Shown here piece after piece: positions 1-7,886 of a stretch of 64,000 nucleotides of DNA. Source of the DNA: Chromatiaceae bacterium. Its GTDB lineage: Bacteria; Pseudomonadota; Gammaproteobacteria; Chromatiales; Chromatiaceae. Under the pieces are notes generated by a model. That model was not told the DNA's origin, did not search any database, and worked only from the letters and a program-made list of their open reading frames with translations. The stretch's first letter is position 1. The number at the start of each line of letters is the position of its first letter. The translations under genes and the position numbers were made by a program. The stretch lies in assembly GCA_025458165.1 (NCBI GenBank), contig JALOTB010000053.1:1-64000 (forward strand), in the 5' to 3' direction.

Positions 1-505
1 AGTCCTCTAGGGACCGATGGCACGCGCCCCAGCCCGCGAGTGGTAGCAGCACGGGGACCGCCTCGGTGAGCTCGGGCGCGGCACGGACCCGGGCGATCAG
101 GGCCTTGGCGAGCTTAACCAGCGTGATGGTCTTGCCCGCCCCGGGCTCTCCGAGGATGAGCAGGGCACGCCCGACGCCGAGATAGACGTCCTCGATCGCC
201 GCGCCCGCCCCCGGCGCCTGCCAGGAGCCTGCGGCCGCCTGCTCCATCTCCAGGGTTTGCAGGAGCGGGTTGGCGACCGCGCCGTTCTCGCTCACGCGAG
301 CAACGTCGAGCCAGGCGCGGCTGGTGACCAGGGGGTCGAGGGTCGAGCGGACCCAGAATCGCTCGACCTTTTCGAGCAAGTCCGCAAGCAGGGCGCGGTC
401 ACGGGCGGCCGCGGCGTCGACGACCTGGGTGACGTGGATGTCACCCGTGGCGGTCACGTAGTTGCCGTGACCGGTGATCGTCTGGACGATCTGGTAGTCG
501 GCCAC
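1..505 (-). CDS. NACHT/STAND-type NTPase (NLR-like), partial, C-terminus outside window
   Basis: Only the first 168 residues are inside the window; the gene continues off the left edge. A Walker A P-loop, GEPGAGKT, is at residues 119-126, followed by a helix and a strand (VPVLLPLAGW) as expected for a NACHT or related STAND ATPase. The N-terminus (residues 4-25) holds a short beta-rich motif, VQTITGHGNYVTATGDIHV, then a helical linker. Nearly the same motif ends the preceding gene, 31 bp upstream on the same strand. I infer a signal-transducing STAND sensor that passes an amyloid fold to that partner. The GTG start at 505 is chosen because it lies just after the upstream stop and precedes the motif; the ribosome site is weak. 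Sensor repeats, if any, lie outside the window. Confidence 0.75.
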   Translation of the reverse strand, partial: MADYQIVQTITGHGNYVTATGDIHVTQVVDAAAARDRALLADLLEKVERFWVRSTLDPLVTSRAWLDVARVSENGAVANPLLQTLEMEQAAAGSWQAPGAGAAIEDVYLGVGRALLILGEPGAGKTITLVKLAKALIARVRAAPELTEAVPVLLPLAGWGACHRSLED

Positions 506-536
506 CTGGGACCCCCGGGCCGAGTCGCCGGCCGGG

Positions 537-923
537 TCAGCCCCGCCGGCGCCCGGTGGCGATGTGGATGTCGCCCGTCCCGCTGACGACGTTGCGGTCG
601 CCGTGGATGGTCTGAGTGACCTGGACCCCGCGAATCACCTCCGGCCCATCGGGGAGGCGGCTCACCGCCTCGACGACCGCCTGGGCGGCGGCCAGGATCT
701 CGGGGTCGGGATCGGCGGCGAGCCCCTCGACCTCCTCCGCCAGCACGGCGCGCCGGGCGTCAGACTCGGGCCGCTGCTCGACCGATTCAATCGCCCCTGC
801 GAGGCCCCCATCGGCACCGAGCTTGCGGCGGATCAGGGCCTTGAGCCCCTCGTAAGCGTCGCTCACGGCGCCGTCGGCGAGCTTCGCTAAGGCACCAAGG
901 ATGGCAGTCAGGAGGATCTCCAT
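537..923 (-). CDS. Bell-type helical effector with C-terminal amyloid-like motif
   Basis: This is a 128-aa protein. Residues 1-95 are predicted helical: a hydrophobic N-terminal helix (MEILLTAILGALAKLADGAV), then DAYEGLKALIRRKLG, then two amphipathic helices (EEVEGLAADPDPEILAAAQ). This pattern resembles the small Bell (HeLo-like) domains encoded next to bacterial NLRs. Residues 100-121 contain VTQTIHGDRNVVSGTGDIHI, matching the N-terminus of the following NTPase at 12 of 22 positions. ATG 923 is chosen for its GGGAGA site 6 nt upstream; longer in-frame versions lack one. Inferred role: membrane-active effector seeded by the neighbouring NTPase. The helical-domain assignment is by pattern memory, not by alignment. 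Confidence 0.7.
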   Translation of the reverse strand: MEILLTAILGALAKLADGAVSDAYEGLKALIRRKLGADGGLAGAIESVEQRPESDARRAVLAEEVEGLAADPDPEILAAAQAVVEAVSRLPDGPEVIRGVQVTQTIHGDRNVVSGTGDIHIATGRRRG

Positions 924-1057
924 CGGCGTCTCCCTTCGATGACCGGGGGTCTGGCGCGACTCCCGGGAGCCCCATGGGTCACACGAACGTGACAAGACCT
1001 GCGGTCAGTATAGATCCCCGGAACTGGAGCGAGAGGCAGGGTGCGGGTCTTGCGCCG

Positions 1058-2290
1058 TCAGGGAGCGCCACCGGACCGGGCGGGCACAAAGTCTCGCGGC
1101 GGGGCAATCGCGCGGGGGCTGAGCGCGGTCTCTAGATCGGCACGCAGCAGCCCCAGGACGGCGGCCGCGCCCTCGGCGTAACGCCCGACCAGCTCGGCCC
1201 GCAGCACGTTGTGCTGCTCGTTCAGGGCCTCGCGGAGCGCCGCCTCGAAGCCCTCGCGGTGCAGGTGCTCATCGGCCTCGACGACGGCCTTGTCGACCAG
1301 CAGCCAGGCCGCCACCCCCGAGACCGCTCCGCCTACCAGGGCGCAGGCGGGGCTGAGGGGGGCGCCTGCAACCGTGCCGGTGCAGATGACGGCCCCGAGG
1401 GCCGCCCCGCTGCCCGCCGCCCCCAGGGCGCCCCCCGCCTTAGCCGCGGACTTGACGCCGAGCTTGGCGAGCAGGGCCGCCGCGGCACCCGCCGAGGGCT
1501 TGGCGGCCAGACTGGTGGCGGCCTTGGCCACCGCTGCCCCGCCGAGCTTCCCCCCGACCGCCGCGCCGGCAGCGACCCCCGCCGAGGCGGCCGCCCCATG
1601 CGCCGCAATGTCCTCGGGGCTGATGGCGGCGAAGGGCGCGAGCTCGGTCCCGAGCCGCTCCCCGGGGGCCCAGTCCGCCGTCACGGCCACCGCCTCCGCC
1701 GGCAGGGCCTGCGATCGGGCGAGTCGCAGCAGGAGACCCCGGACCTCGCGCGCACCCGCCTGCACGCCGGACGCCGCATCCTCCCCCAGGCGCTCGGTCA
1801 GGGCATCCAAGGCCTCCGCCGTGCCGGCCGGGTCGAACACCAGCTCGTCGAGCCGCTCCGTGAGCAGCTCCGCGAGGTCGCCGAAGGCCGCGGCGGCGAG
1901 CCGCGTGTACTCGCCAGTCAGCGAGTAATACCAGTCGGCGAAGTCGGGGATCTGCCCCTCGGCGGCGGCGAAGATCGGCGCGAGCCCGGCGTCCACCGAG
2001 GCCGCCAGTCCCTCGCGCGTCGCTTCGACCCGCTCGTCGAGCGCGGCGTGGATCTGGGCGCGGGTCTCGACGAGGGTCTGGGCATCGAGGTACACGGACT
2101 CCCCGGGCGCCAGCGTGACCCGCACCGCCTCCGTCAGGACTGGCGGGAGCGCACTCTCGGGGAGCTGCTCCTGCACCCAGGCCACGCCAGCGCGGAGCAG
2201 GGCGAGCAGGCTGACTGCCAGGAGGACCAGCAGGACGCCGAAGAACCCGCCCCAAAACCAGCGCCCTGCCCGGCTCGGGGCGCGGCTCAT
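1058..2290 (-). CDS. Conserved hypothetical membrane protein, 410 aa
   Basis: I do not recognise a named family. Residues 13-35 form one N-terminal membrane helix (FWGGFFGVLLVLLAVSLLAL). A long acidic helical region follows (about 45-200), with several Leu/Ala heptad-like stretches. Residues about 225-340 are very rich in Gly and Ala with GAAVGGKLGG-like and GAALGAVICTGTVAG-like segments that could insert in membranes as glycine-zipper hairpins. A charged helical tail follows (VEADEHLHREGFEAALREAL). The start codon overlaps the stop of the upstream membrane gene by 4 bases, so the two are translationally coupled. It precedes the Bell/NACHT pair on the same strand by 134 bp; whether it belongs to that module is unknown. 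Confidence 0.75.
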   Translation of the reverse strand: MSRAPSRAGRWFWGGFFGVLLVLLAVSLLALLRAGVAWVQEQLPESALPPVLTEAVRVTLAPGESVYLDAQTLVETRAQIHAALDERVEATREGLAASVDAGLAPIFAAAEGQIPDFADWYYSLTGEYTRLAAAAFGDLAELLTERLDELVFDPAGTAEALDALTERLGEDAASGVQAGAREVRGLLLRLARSQALPAEAVAVTADWAPGERLGTELAPFAAISPEDIAAHGAAASAGVAAGAAVGGKLGGAAVAKAATSLAAKPSAGAAAALLAKLGVKSAAKAGGALGAAGSGAALGAVICTGTVAGAPLSPACALVGGAVSGVAAWLLVDKAVVEADEHLHREGFEAALREALNEQHNVLRAELVGRYAEGAAAVLGLLRADLETALSPRAIAPPRDFVPARSGGAP

Positions 2291-3129
2291 GCCGCCTCAC
2301 CGGAGGCGTCGCCGGCCAACCCCCAGGGCCGGGCCAGCACGCCCGCGAGCGCCCGGCTGTAGGCGGCCGCCAGTAACAGGGAGGCCCCGAAGGCACCGAG
2401 GAAGACCGCCCAGGCGAGGAGCAACTGGGTCGGGTCACGGAGGCCACCCAACAGGTGCTGGGCGGCCCAGAGGCCCAAGGCGCTGCCCACGGCGCCGATG
2501 CGCGCCAGCACGGCGACGGGGTCGCAGGCCACCGCCGGCTCACCCGCGGCGATGGCCAGGACCTCCTCCCAACGCAGACCGGCGTAGTTGGTCTGCGGGG
2601 TGAATGCCATCAGGGCCACCCAGGCGAGCCAGAGCAGGACCGCATTGAGACGCACCGCCCAGTACCGTGCCAGGGCTTGGCGATAAGCGACACGCACCTG
2701 CCGCCCGAGGAGCCGCGTCAGACCCGCGACGAGGGCGGCAAACAAGACGGCGTCCGCCAGCAACAGTCCCCACTCGACCGGCGCCAGGACCAACGCCCCG
2801 ACCAGTAGGAGCAGGCCGAGGACCAAGCCCTGCGCGCCCTGGCGGATCAGGATCAAGACCCGCCCGGTGAGCAGGCGGTACAGCAGCCCGCCGGGAACCA
2901 GATATTGGCCGGCGAAGGCGCGCCGGCGCACCAGCGCGGACTCCACGCCCGAGCGGGCAATCAGCCCCGCCACCGCTGCCAGGGCCAGGGCCGCGACCAG
3001 GCAAGGCAGGCGACCCGCCGCCAGATCCCAGCCGAGTAGCCCGGTCCAGACGACGAGGAGGCCGCCCAGACTCACCCACACGGGCACCTTGGCGTCCGTA
3101 CCCCGACCGTTTGCCGCAGCGCCAACCAT
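2287..3129 (-). CDS. Conserved hypothetical multi-pass membrane protein, 280 aa
   Basis: Family not recognised. At least five hydrophobic segments are visible: about residues 17-35 and 43-60, then LILIRQGAQGLVLGLLLLVGALVLAPVEWGLLLADAVLFAALVAGL, LNAVLLWLAWVALMAF, and LLLAWAVFLGAFGASLLLAAA. A soluble loop (FTPQTNYAGLRWEEVLAIAAGEPAVACDPVAVL) lies between the last segments. It overlaps the next gene (410-aa membrane protein) by ATGA, and begins 50 bp after the end of trkH, so trkH and the pair may share a transcript. No ribosome site is evident at ATG 3129; a GTG a few codons in is an alternative start. Confidence 0.75.
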   Translation of the reverse strand: MVGAAANGRGTDAKVPVWVSLGGLLVVWTGLLGWDLAAGRLPCLVAALALAAVAGLIARSGVESALVRRRAFAGQYLVPGGLLYRLLTGRVLILIRQGAQGLVLGLLLLVGALVLAPVEWGLLLADAVLFAALVAGLTRLLGRQVRVAYRQALARYWAVRLNAVLLWLAWVALMAFTPQTNYAGLRWEEVLAIAAGEPAVACDPVAVLARIGAVGSALGLWAAQHLLGGLRDPTQLLLAWAVFLGAFGASLLLAAAYSRALAGVLARPWGLAGDASGEAA

Positions 3130-3132
3130 ATC

Positions 3133-3160
3133 ATTCGTGTCTCTTTGCGCTCATCTGCGG
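3133..3160. repeat. Short dispersed repeat ending in TTTGCG-TCAT-TGCGG
   Basis: This 28-nt stretch matches the intergenic stretch at 14128-14155 at about 20 of 28 positions, with a shared core TTTGCGyTCATnTGCGG. It lies just upstream of a membrane-protein gene. I have seen similar GCGTTCATTTGCGG stretches between genes of other proteobacteria; function unknown. Confidence 0.4.
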
Positions 3161-3178
3161 CCCTGCTCTGCACAACGG

Positions 3179-4624
3179 TTAGCGCATCCAGAACCGAGGC
3201 GAGATCAGCACCAGGATGGTGAAGACCTCTAACCGCCCGAGCAGCATCGCGATCACCGCCAACACCTTGCCAAAGTCGCTCACCGCTTGAAAGGTGACGG
3301 CCACCTCGCCCAGCCCCGGACCCATATTGTTCATCGCGGTCGCGACGGCGGAGAAGGCCGACACCGAGTCGAGCCCCGCGTGAATCATCAGCAGGACGAG
3401 GAGCACGAAGGCGGTCATGTAGACCGCGAAAAAGCCCCACACACTCTGCATCAGTCGATCGTCGACCACCCGCCGCCCAAGCCGCAGCGGATGATAGGCA
3501 TGGGGGTGGATCAGTCGGCGGACCTCCAGCATCCCCTGGCGGACGAGCAACAGGACGCGCAGCACCTTCATCCCGCCGGCGGTCGACCCACCGCAGCCGC
3601 CGACGAAGCTGATCAGGATGAGCAGGATCGGCAGAAAGTCCGGCCAGTGTGAGAAGTCCACGATGCCGAAGCCGGTGCTGGTGACCACCGAGACCACCTC
3701 GAAGGTCGCGTTGCGCAGGCTCGGGTCCCACTGGTCGTACTCCTGCTCAATCCGCAGGACCAGCGTGACCAGGATCACCACGGCGAGCACGAACAACAGG
3801 AAATACCGCGCCTCCACGTCGCGGAGGTAATGCAGCGGGTCGCGCTGGTGCAGGGCGACGAAGTGCACCCCGAAATTGATCGCCGCGAGCAGCATGAAAA
3901 CGATCGCCACCGCCTCCACCGCACGGCTGTCGAAGTAGCCGAGGCTCGCATCGTGGGTGGAGAAGCCACCCGTGGACACCGTCGAGAGGCTGTGGGCGAC
4001 CGCATCGAACAGTCCCATCCCGCTCGCCCAGTAGCCCAGGGCGCAGGCGAGGGTGAGCCCCACGTAAATGCCCCAGAGGGCACGAGCGGTTTGCGCCAGG
4101 CGCGGGGTAAGCTTCTCCTCCTTGAGCGGCCCGGGGGCCTCGGCGCGGTAGAGCTGCATGCCGCCGATGCCGAGCATCGGCAGCACGGCCACGCCCAGCA
4201 CGATCAGCCCCATGCCGCCGAGCCATTGGAGCTGCTGGCGGTAGAAGAGGATCGAGCGCGGCAGGTCGTCCAGGCCGGTGATCACCGTCGCGCCCGTGGT
4301 GGTCAGGCCCGAGACCGACTCGAACAGGGCGTCGACGAAGTCCAGACCGGCGCTCTGCATCAGCGGCCAGGCCCCGAGCAGCCCGAGTAGGACCCAGAAC
4401 AGCACCACCACCAGGAAGCCATCGCGCACCGCTAGGTTGGTCGGACGCTGGCGTCCCACGAGCCAGAGCAGCCCCCCGAGCAGGATCGACCCCGCCATCG
4501 GCGGCAGAAAGTGAAGCGCCTCCGGCTCGCGGTACCAAAGGCCGATCAGGATCGGCACGGCGAGCGTCAGACCGAAGAGGACCGCGAACAGCCCGACGAT
4601 GCGTGCGATGGAGTAGCCGTGCAA
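3179..4624 (-). CDS. trkH: TrkH family potassium uptake protein
   Basis: Inner-membrane K+-translocating subunit of the Trk system, 481 aa as expected for the family. It shows the repeated membrane-pore-membrane units: the first selectivity loop is SVSGLTTTGATVITGLDDLP with an ILFYRQQLQWLGGMGLIVL helix after it, and later loops are SLSTVSTGGFSTHD, VVSVVTSTGFGIVDFSHWP and SAVATAMNNMGPGL. Gly residues that line the filter are present in all four. It normally works with the NAD-binding TrkA, which is not in this window. The apparent start is TTG at 4624 without a good ribosome site; the N-terminus (HGYSIARIVGLFAVLFG) aligns with the first helix, so this start is probable. It leads a minus-strand run of membrane genes. 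Confidence 0.95.
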   Translation of the reverse strand: MHGYSIARIVGLFAVLFGLTLAVPILIGLWYREPEALHFLPPMAGSILLGGLLWLVGRQRPTNLAVRDGFLVVVLFWVLLGLLGAWPLMQSAGLDFVDALFESVSGLTTTGATVITGLDDLPRSILFYRQQLQWLGGMGLIVLGVAVLPMLGIGGMQLYRAEAPGPLKEEKLTPRLAQTARALWGIYVGLTLACALGYWASGMGLFDAVAHSLSTVSTGGFSTHDASLGYFDSRAVEAVAIVFMLLAAINFGVHFVALHQRDPLHYLRDVEARYFLLFVLAVVILVTLVLRIEQEYDQWDPSLRNATFEVVSVVTSTGFGIVDFSHWPDFLPILLILISFVGGCGGSTAGGMKVLRVLLLVRQGMLEVRRLIHPHAYHPLRLGRRVVDDRLMQSVWGFFAVYMTAFVLLVLLMIHAGLDSVSAFSAVATAMNNMGPGLGEVAVTFQAVSDFGKVLAVIAMLLGRLEVFTILVLISPRFWMR

Positions 4625-4695
4625 AGGCGGAGGCGGGGCAGGGTGATGGGCGCGGCAAGCATACGCGCTTGCCCCGGCACTCGGAAACGACGCGG

Positions 4696-5757
4696 CTAGA
4701 CGATCGGCGGCCCGGACTCGGGATCGAGGTCGGCGTCGGGGTCGAGCTCACTCTGGAAGCGCTCGACCGTCCGTGCCGCCGCCTGCGGGCGCCCGAAGCG
4801 GGCGATGTGATACAAGGCCTCGCCCTCGGTCACCAGCGGCAGGTTGGTCCGGCCGATCACCACCCCACTGACCGGGGCCTCGACCGGGTCCTCCGTGTTG
4901 CGGAAGGGATCGGTGATGATGCCGAGGCGATCCCCGTGCGCAACCCGAGAACCGAGCGGGGTGAGTGAGCGCAGCACCCCGCTCTGGTGCGCCCGAACCC
5001 AAAGGCTGGAGCGCGCCACCACCGGGGCCGCCGCGTTGGGCCCGCGCCGAAGTCCAACCCCTTTGATCATGCCGAGGTGGCGCATCACGCACTGAACACC
5101 GCGCAGCCCCGCGCGGATCGCCAGCTCGTCGAAACGCAGGGCCTCGCCCGCCTCATAGACCAGCACAGGCACGCCCCGCGCCGCGGCCTCGGCCCGCAAG
5201 GAGCCGTCGCGCAGGTCCGCGTTCAGGATGACCGGGGCGCCGAACACGCGCGCCAGCGCGAGGGCGCCATCGCCGTCGGCGTCGAGGTTGGCGCGCACCT
5301 GCGGCAGGTTGTCTCGATGGATGGCCCCGGTGTGCAGGTCAATGCCGTGGGTCGCGCGCTCGACCACCTCGCGCACCAGGGTGAAGGCGACGCGCGCGGC
5401 GAGCGACCCCGTCTCCGAGCCGGGAAAAGACCGGTTGAGATCGCGCCGGTCGGGCAGATAGCGCGACTGGCGCACGAAACCGTAGACGTTGACCACGGGC
5501 ACCGCGAGCAGGGTGCCGCGCAGATGGCGCAGGGCGTGCCACTCCATCAAACGGCGGATGATCTCGACCCCGTTGATCTCGTCGCCGTGGACGGCGGCGG
5601 TCACGAACAGGCAGGGCCCCGGCCGGTGTCCGTGCATGACCTGCAGCGGCAGGAAGACCGGCGACTGGGTGTAGAGGCTCGGCAGCGGCAGGTTGACGTT
5701 GACGCGCTCGCCGGGGGCGATGAGTCGATCGCCGATACGCAGCGGGGGTGAGATCAT
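4696..5757 (-). CDS. Succinylglutamate desuccinylase/aspartoacylase family metallohydrolase (M14)
   Basis: Zinc deacylase of the AstE/AspA branch of the M14 fold, 353 aa. Zinc ligands are seen in TAAVHGDEINGVEII (HxxE) and in the later GIDLHTG motif. The C-terminal third (SPVSG-type segment LRRGPNAAAPVVARSSLW onwards, with VEAPVSGVVIGRTNLPLV) is the lipoyl-like beta barrel usual in this branch. The substrate cannot be read from the sequence; it is probably a small N-acylated amino acid or peptide. Start at ATG 5757 (ISPPLRIGDRLIAPGERV) rather than an in-frame ATG at 5862, because the added 35 residues are unlike the family and would overlap the divergent slt start. The last codons are acidic (ELDPDADLDPESG). 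Confidence 0.9.
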   Translation of the reverse strand: MISPPLRIGDRLIAPGERVNVNLPLPSLYTQSPVFLPLQVMHGHRPGPCLFVTAAVHGDEINGVEIIRRLMEWHALRHLRGTLLAVPVVNVYGFVRQSRYLPDRRDLNRSFPGSETGSLAARVAFTLVREVVERATHGIDLHTGAIHRDNLPQVRANLDADGDGALALARVFGAPVILNADLRDGSLRAEAAARGVPVLVYEAGEALRFDELAIRAGLRGVQCVMRHLGMIKGVGLRRGPNAAAPVVARSSLWVRAHQSGVLRSLTPLGSRVAHGDRLGIITDPFRNTEDPVEAPVSGVVIGRTNLPLVTEGEALYHIARFGRPQAAARTVERFQSELDPDADLDPESGPPIV

Positions 5758-5863
5758 GGGGGCAGCATCGCGGAAATTGCGGGAAGGCGCAATTGGCGCC
5801 CGGCGTTGGGGCGAAAGGGTGACGGATTTCGGATTGCGGGTGCGGGCGGCTTCTTGGATCATC

Positions 5864-7870
5864 GTGCGGGACCCTCAGCCGAAAACTCGTCGGAGACTGA
5901 ATCTGCGCGCCCCAATCCTCAAGAAGCCGGCGGGTTTGTTTTTGCCGTGGGTGCTCGCGCTGGGCCTCGCCAGCCCCTGTTCGGCGTACGCGGGTCCGCG
6001 CGAGGACTTCCTGGTCGCCGAGGCCGCCCTCGCCCGCGGCGACCGCGCGGGCTTCGATCGGCTCGCCGAGCGGCTGGGGGACTACCCGCTGGTCCCCTAT
6101 CTGTACTTCCGCGCCCTGGTGGCCGACCTGGATGCCGCCTCCCCCGAGGCGGTGGAGCGGTTCCTCGCCAGCTACCCCGACAGCCCACTAGCCGAGCGCC
6201 TGCGCGGGTCCTGGCTGACCCGCCTGGCGCAGGCCGGGGACTGGGAGACCTATCTGAGGCTCTGGGTCCCGCGCGAGTCGCCGGTGGCGCGCTGCCGTCA
6301 CCTCCGGGCCCTGCTCGAAGTCGGGCGGGTCGGGGAGGCCCTCGCCGGGGTCGAGCCGCTCTGGCTCTCCGGCGAGTCCGTTCCGAAGGACTGCGACCCC
6401 GTCTTCGACGCCTGGCGCGCCGCCGGGCACCTGACGCCTGGGCTCGCCTGGGGGCGCATCGAGCTGGCGGTCACCGCCGGGCAGGCTGACCTCGCGCGCT
6501 ATCTCGCCCGATACCTGCCGGATGGCGATCGCGTCTGGGTCCAGCGCTGGCTCGGCGCCCGGGACGATCCCGAGCGGGCGCTCGCCGAGGGGGCACTGCC
6601 CGGCGGGCACCCGGCGCGCGCCAAGGTCCTGGTCGAGGCGATCGCCCGGTTGTCCCGGCGTGCGCCGGAGGACGCCGCCGCGGCCTGGGGGCGGCTCGCG
6701 GCCCGCGAGGCACTCCCCGAGGACCAGATAGCCCGCGCCGACGGGGCGGTCGGGCTCGCCCTGGCCGAGGCCGGCGATCCGCGCGGATTGGGGTATCTCG
6801 ACCGCGTCCCCGTGCATGAGGACAACCTCCCGCTGCAGGAGCGGCGGCTGCGTGCGGCGCTCGCGCTCGGCGACTGGACGCGGGTGGCGGCCTGGGTCGC
6901 CGCCATGCCCGAGGGCGAGACCAAGCAAGAGCATTGGCTGTACTGGCAGGCGCGTGCCCTGGAGGCGATGGGCGAGCACGAGACCGCGTTGGCGCTCTAC
7001 CGCGAGGCGGCCCGCGAGCGGAGCCTATGGGGGTTCCTGGCCGCGGAGCGCACGGGGGCGCCCTATCGTCTGGAGAGCTGTCCCACCCCGGCCGACCCCG
7101 AGCGCGTCGCCTGGCTCGCCGAGGAGCCGGCCGCGCGGCGCATCGCCGAGCTGCGCGCCCTGGGCCGCGACCTCGACGCGCGGCGGGAGTGGCTCAACCT
7201 CACGCGTGGTCTCAACTCCGACGACCTGGCCGCGGCGGCGGTGCTCGCCGAGCGCTGGGATTGGCCCGACCAGGCCATCGTCACCCTCGCCCGCAGTGGC
7301 TGGTGGCACGACCTGGGGCTGCGCTTCCCCCTGCGGTACCGGGAGACGGTCGCCGAGCAGGCCCGGACCACCGGACTCCCCGAGGCATGGATTTACGCCG
7401 TGCTGCGCCAGGAGAGTGCCTTCGACCCCCAAGCGACGTCGAGCGCCGGGGCGCGCGGGCTGATGCAGCTCATGCCCCAGACTGCCCGCGAGCTGCTGCG
7501 CGACCTGGGCCGCCAGAGGCTGTCCGAAAGCGAGCTGCACGACCCCGGGCTCAACATCGCGCTCGGCAGCCACTACCTGGCGCAGATGGAGCGGCGTTTC
7601 GGCGGTCACCCGGCACTTGCCGCCGCGGCCTACAACGCTGGACCCGGGGCGGTCGCCCGTTGGCTCCCGGCGAGCCCCATGGATGCCGACGTCTGGGTGG
7701 CGACCATCCCCTATCGCGAGACCCGCGCGTACGTGCGTCGCGTGCTCGCCTATCGGCTGATCTACCAGGACCGGCTGGGCGAGCCGGTCACGCCCCTCTC
7801 CGAGCTTCTAGGCCCCATCGGCGGCAGCGCGCAACAGGCGCAGGCGGGGAGCGGCGCCTCCGAGGGCTGA
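5864..7870 (+). CDS. slt: Soluble lytic murein transglycosylase (Slt70 type)
   Basis: Periplasmic enzyme that cleaves peptidoglycan between MurNAc and GlcNAc, forming 1,6-anhydro ends. A signal peptide is present (KKPAGLFLPWVLALGLASP...AYA), followed by a long superhelical alpha domain of TPR-like helices (about residues 45-480). The C-terminal catalytic domain has the ES motif VLRQESAFDP with Glu517, then SSAGARGLMQLMPQTA and YNAGPGAVARWL, all diagnostic of family 1 transglycosylases. At 668 aa it is close to E. coli Slt70 (645 including signal). The GTG at 5864 is chosen since it begins just before the signal peptide and leaves 106 bp to the divergent deacylase; upstream TTG starts would run into that gene. 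Confidence 0.93.
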   Translation: MRDPQPKTRRRLNLRAPILKKPAGLFLPWVLALGLASPCSAYAGPREDFLVAEAALARGDRAGFDRLAERLGDYPLVPYLYFRALVADLDAASPEAVERFLASYPDSPLAERLRGSWLTRLAQAGDWETYLRLWVPRESPVARCRHLRALLEVGRVGEALAGVEPLWLSGESVPKDCDPVFDAWRAAGHLTPGLAWGRIELAVTAGQADLARYLARYLPDGDRVWVQRWLGARDDPERALAEGALPGGHPARAKVLVEAIARLSRRAPEDAAAAWGRLAAREALPEDQIARADGAVGLALAEAGDPRGLGYLDRVPVHEDNLPLQERRLRAALALGDWTRVAAWVAAMPEGETKQEHWLYWQARALEAMGEHETALALYREAARERSLWGFLAAERTGAPYRLESCPTPADPERVAWLAEEPAARRIAELRALGRDLDARREWLNLTRGLNSDDLAAAAVLAERWDWPDQAIVTLARSGWWHDLGLRFPLRYRETVAEQARTTGLPEAWIYAVLRQESAFDPQATSSAGARGLMQLMPQTARELLRDLGRQRLSESELHDPGLNIALGSHYLAQMERRFGGHPALAAAAYNAGPGAVARWLPASPMDADVWVATIPYRETRAYVRRVLAYRLIYQDRLGEPVTPLSELLGPIGGSAQQAQAGSGASEG

Positions 7871-7886
7871 GCGACGCTCGCGCCGG

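Noticed and set aside
1211..2362. 383-codon plus-strand frame opposite the 410-aa membrane protein
   Set aside because: Antisense shadow; the minus-strand protein has a clear membrane helix and is coupled to its upstream gene.
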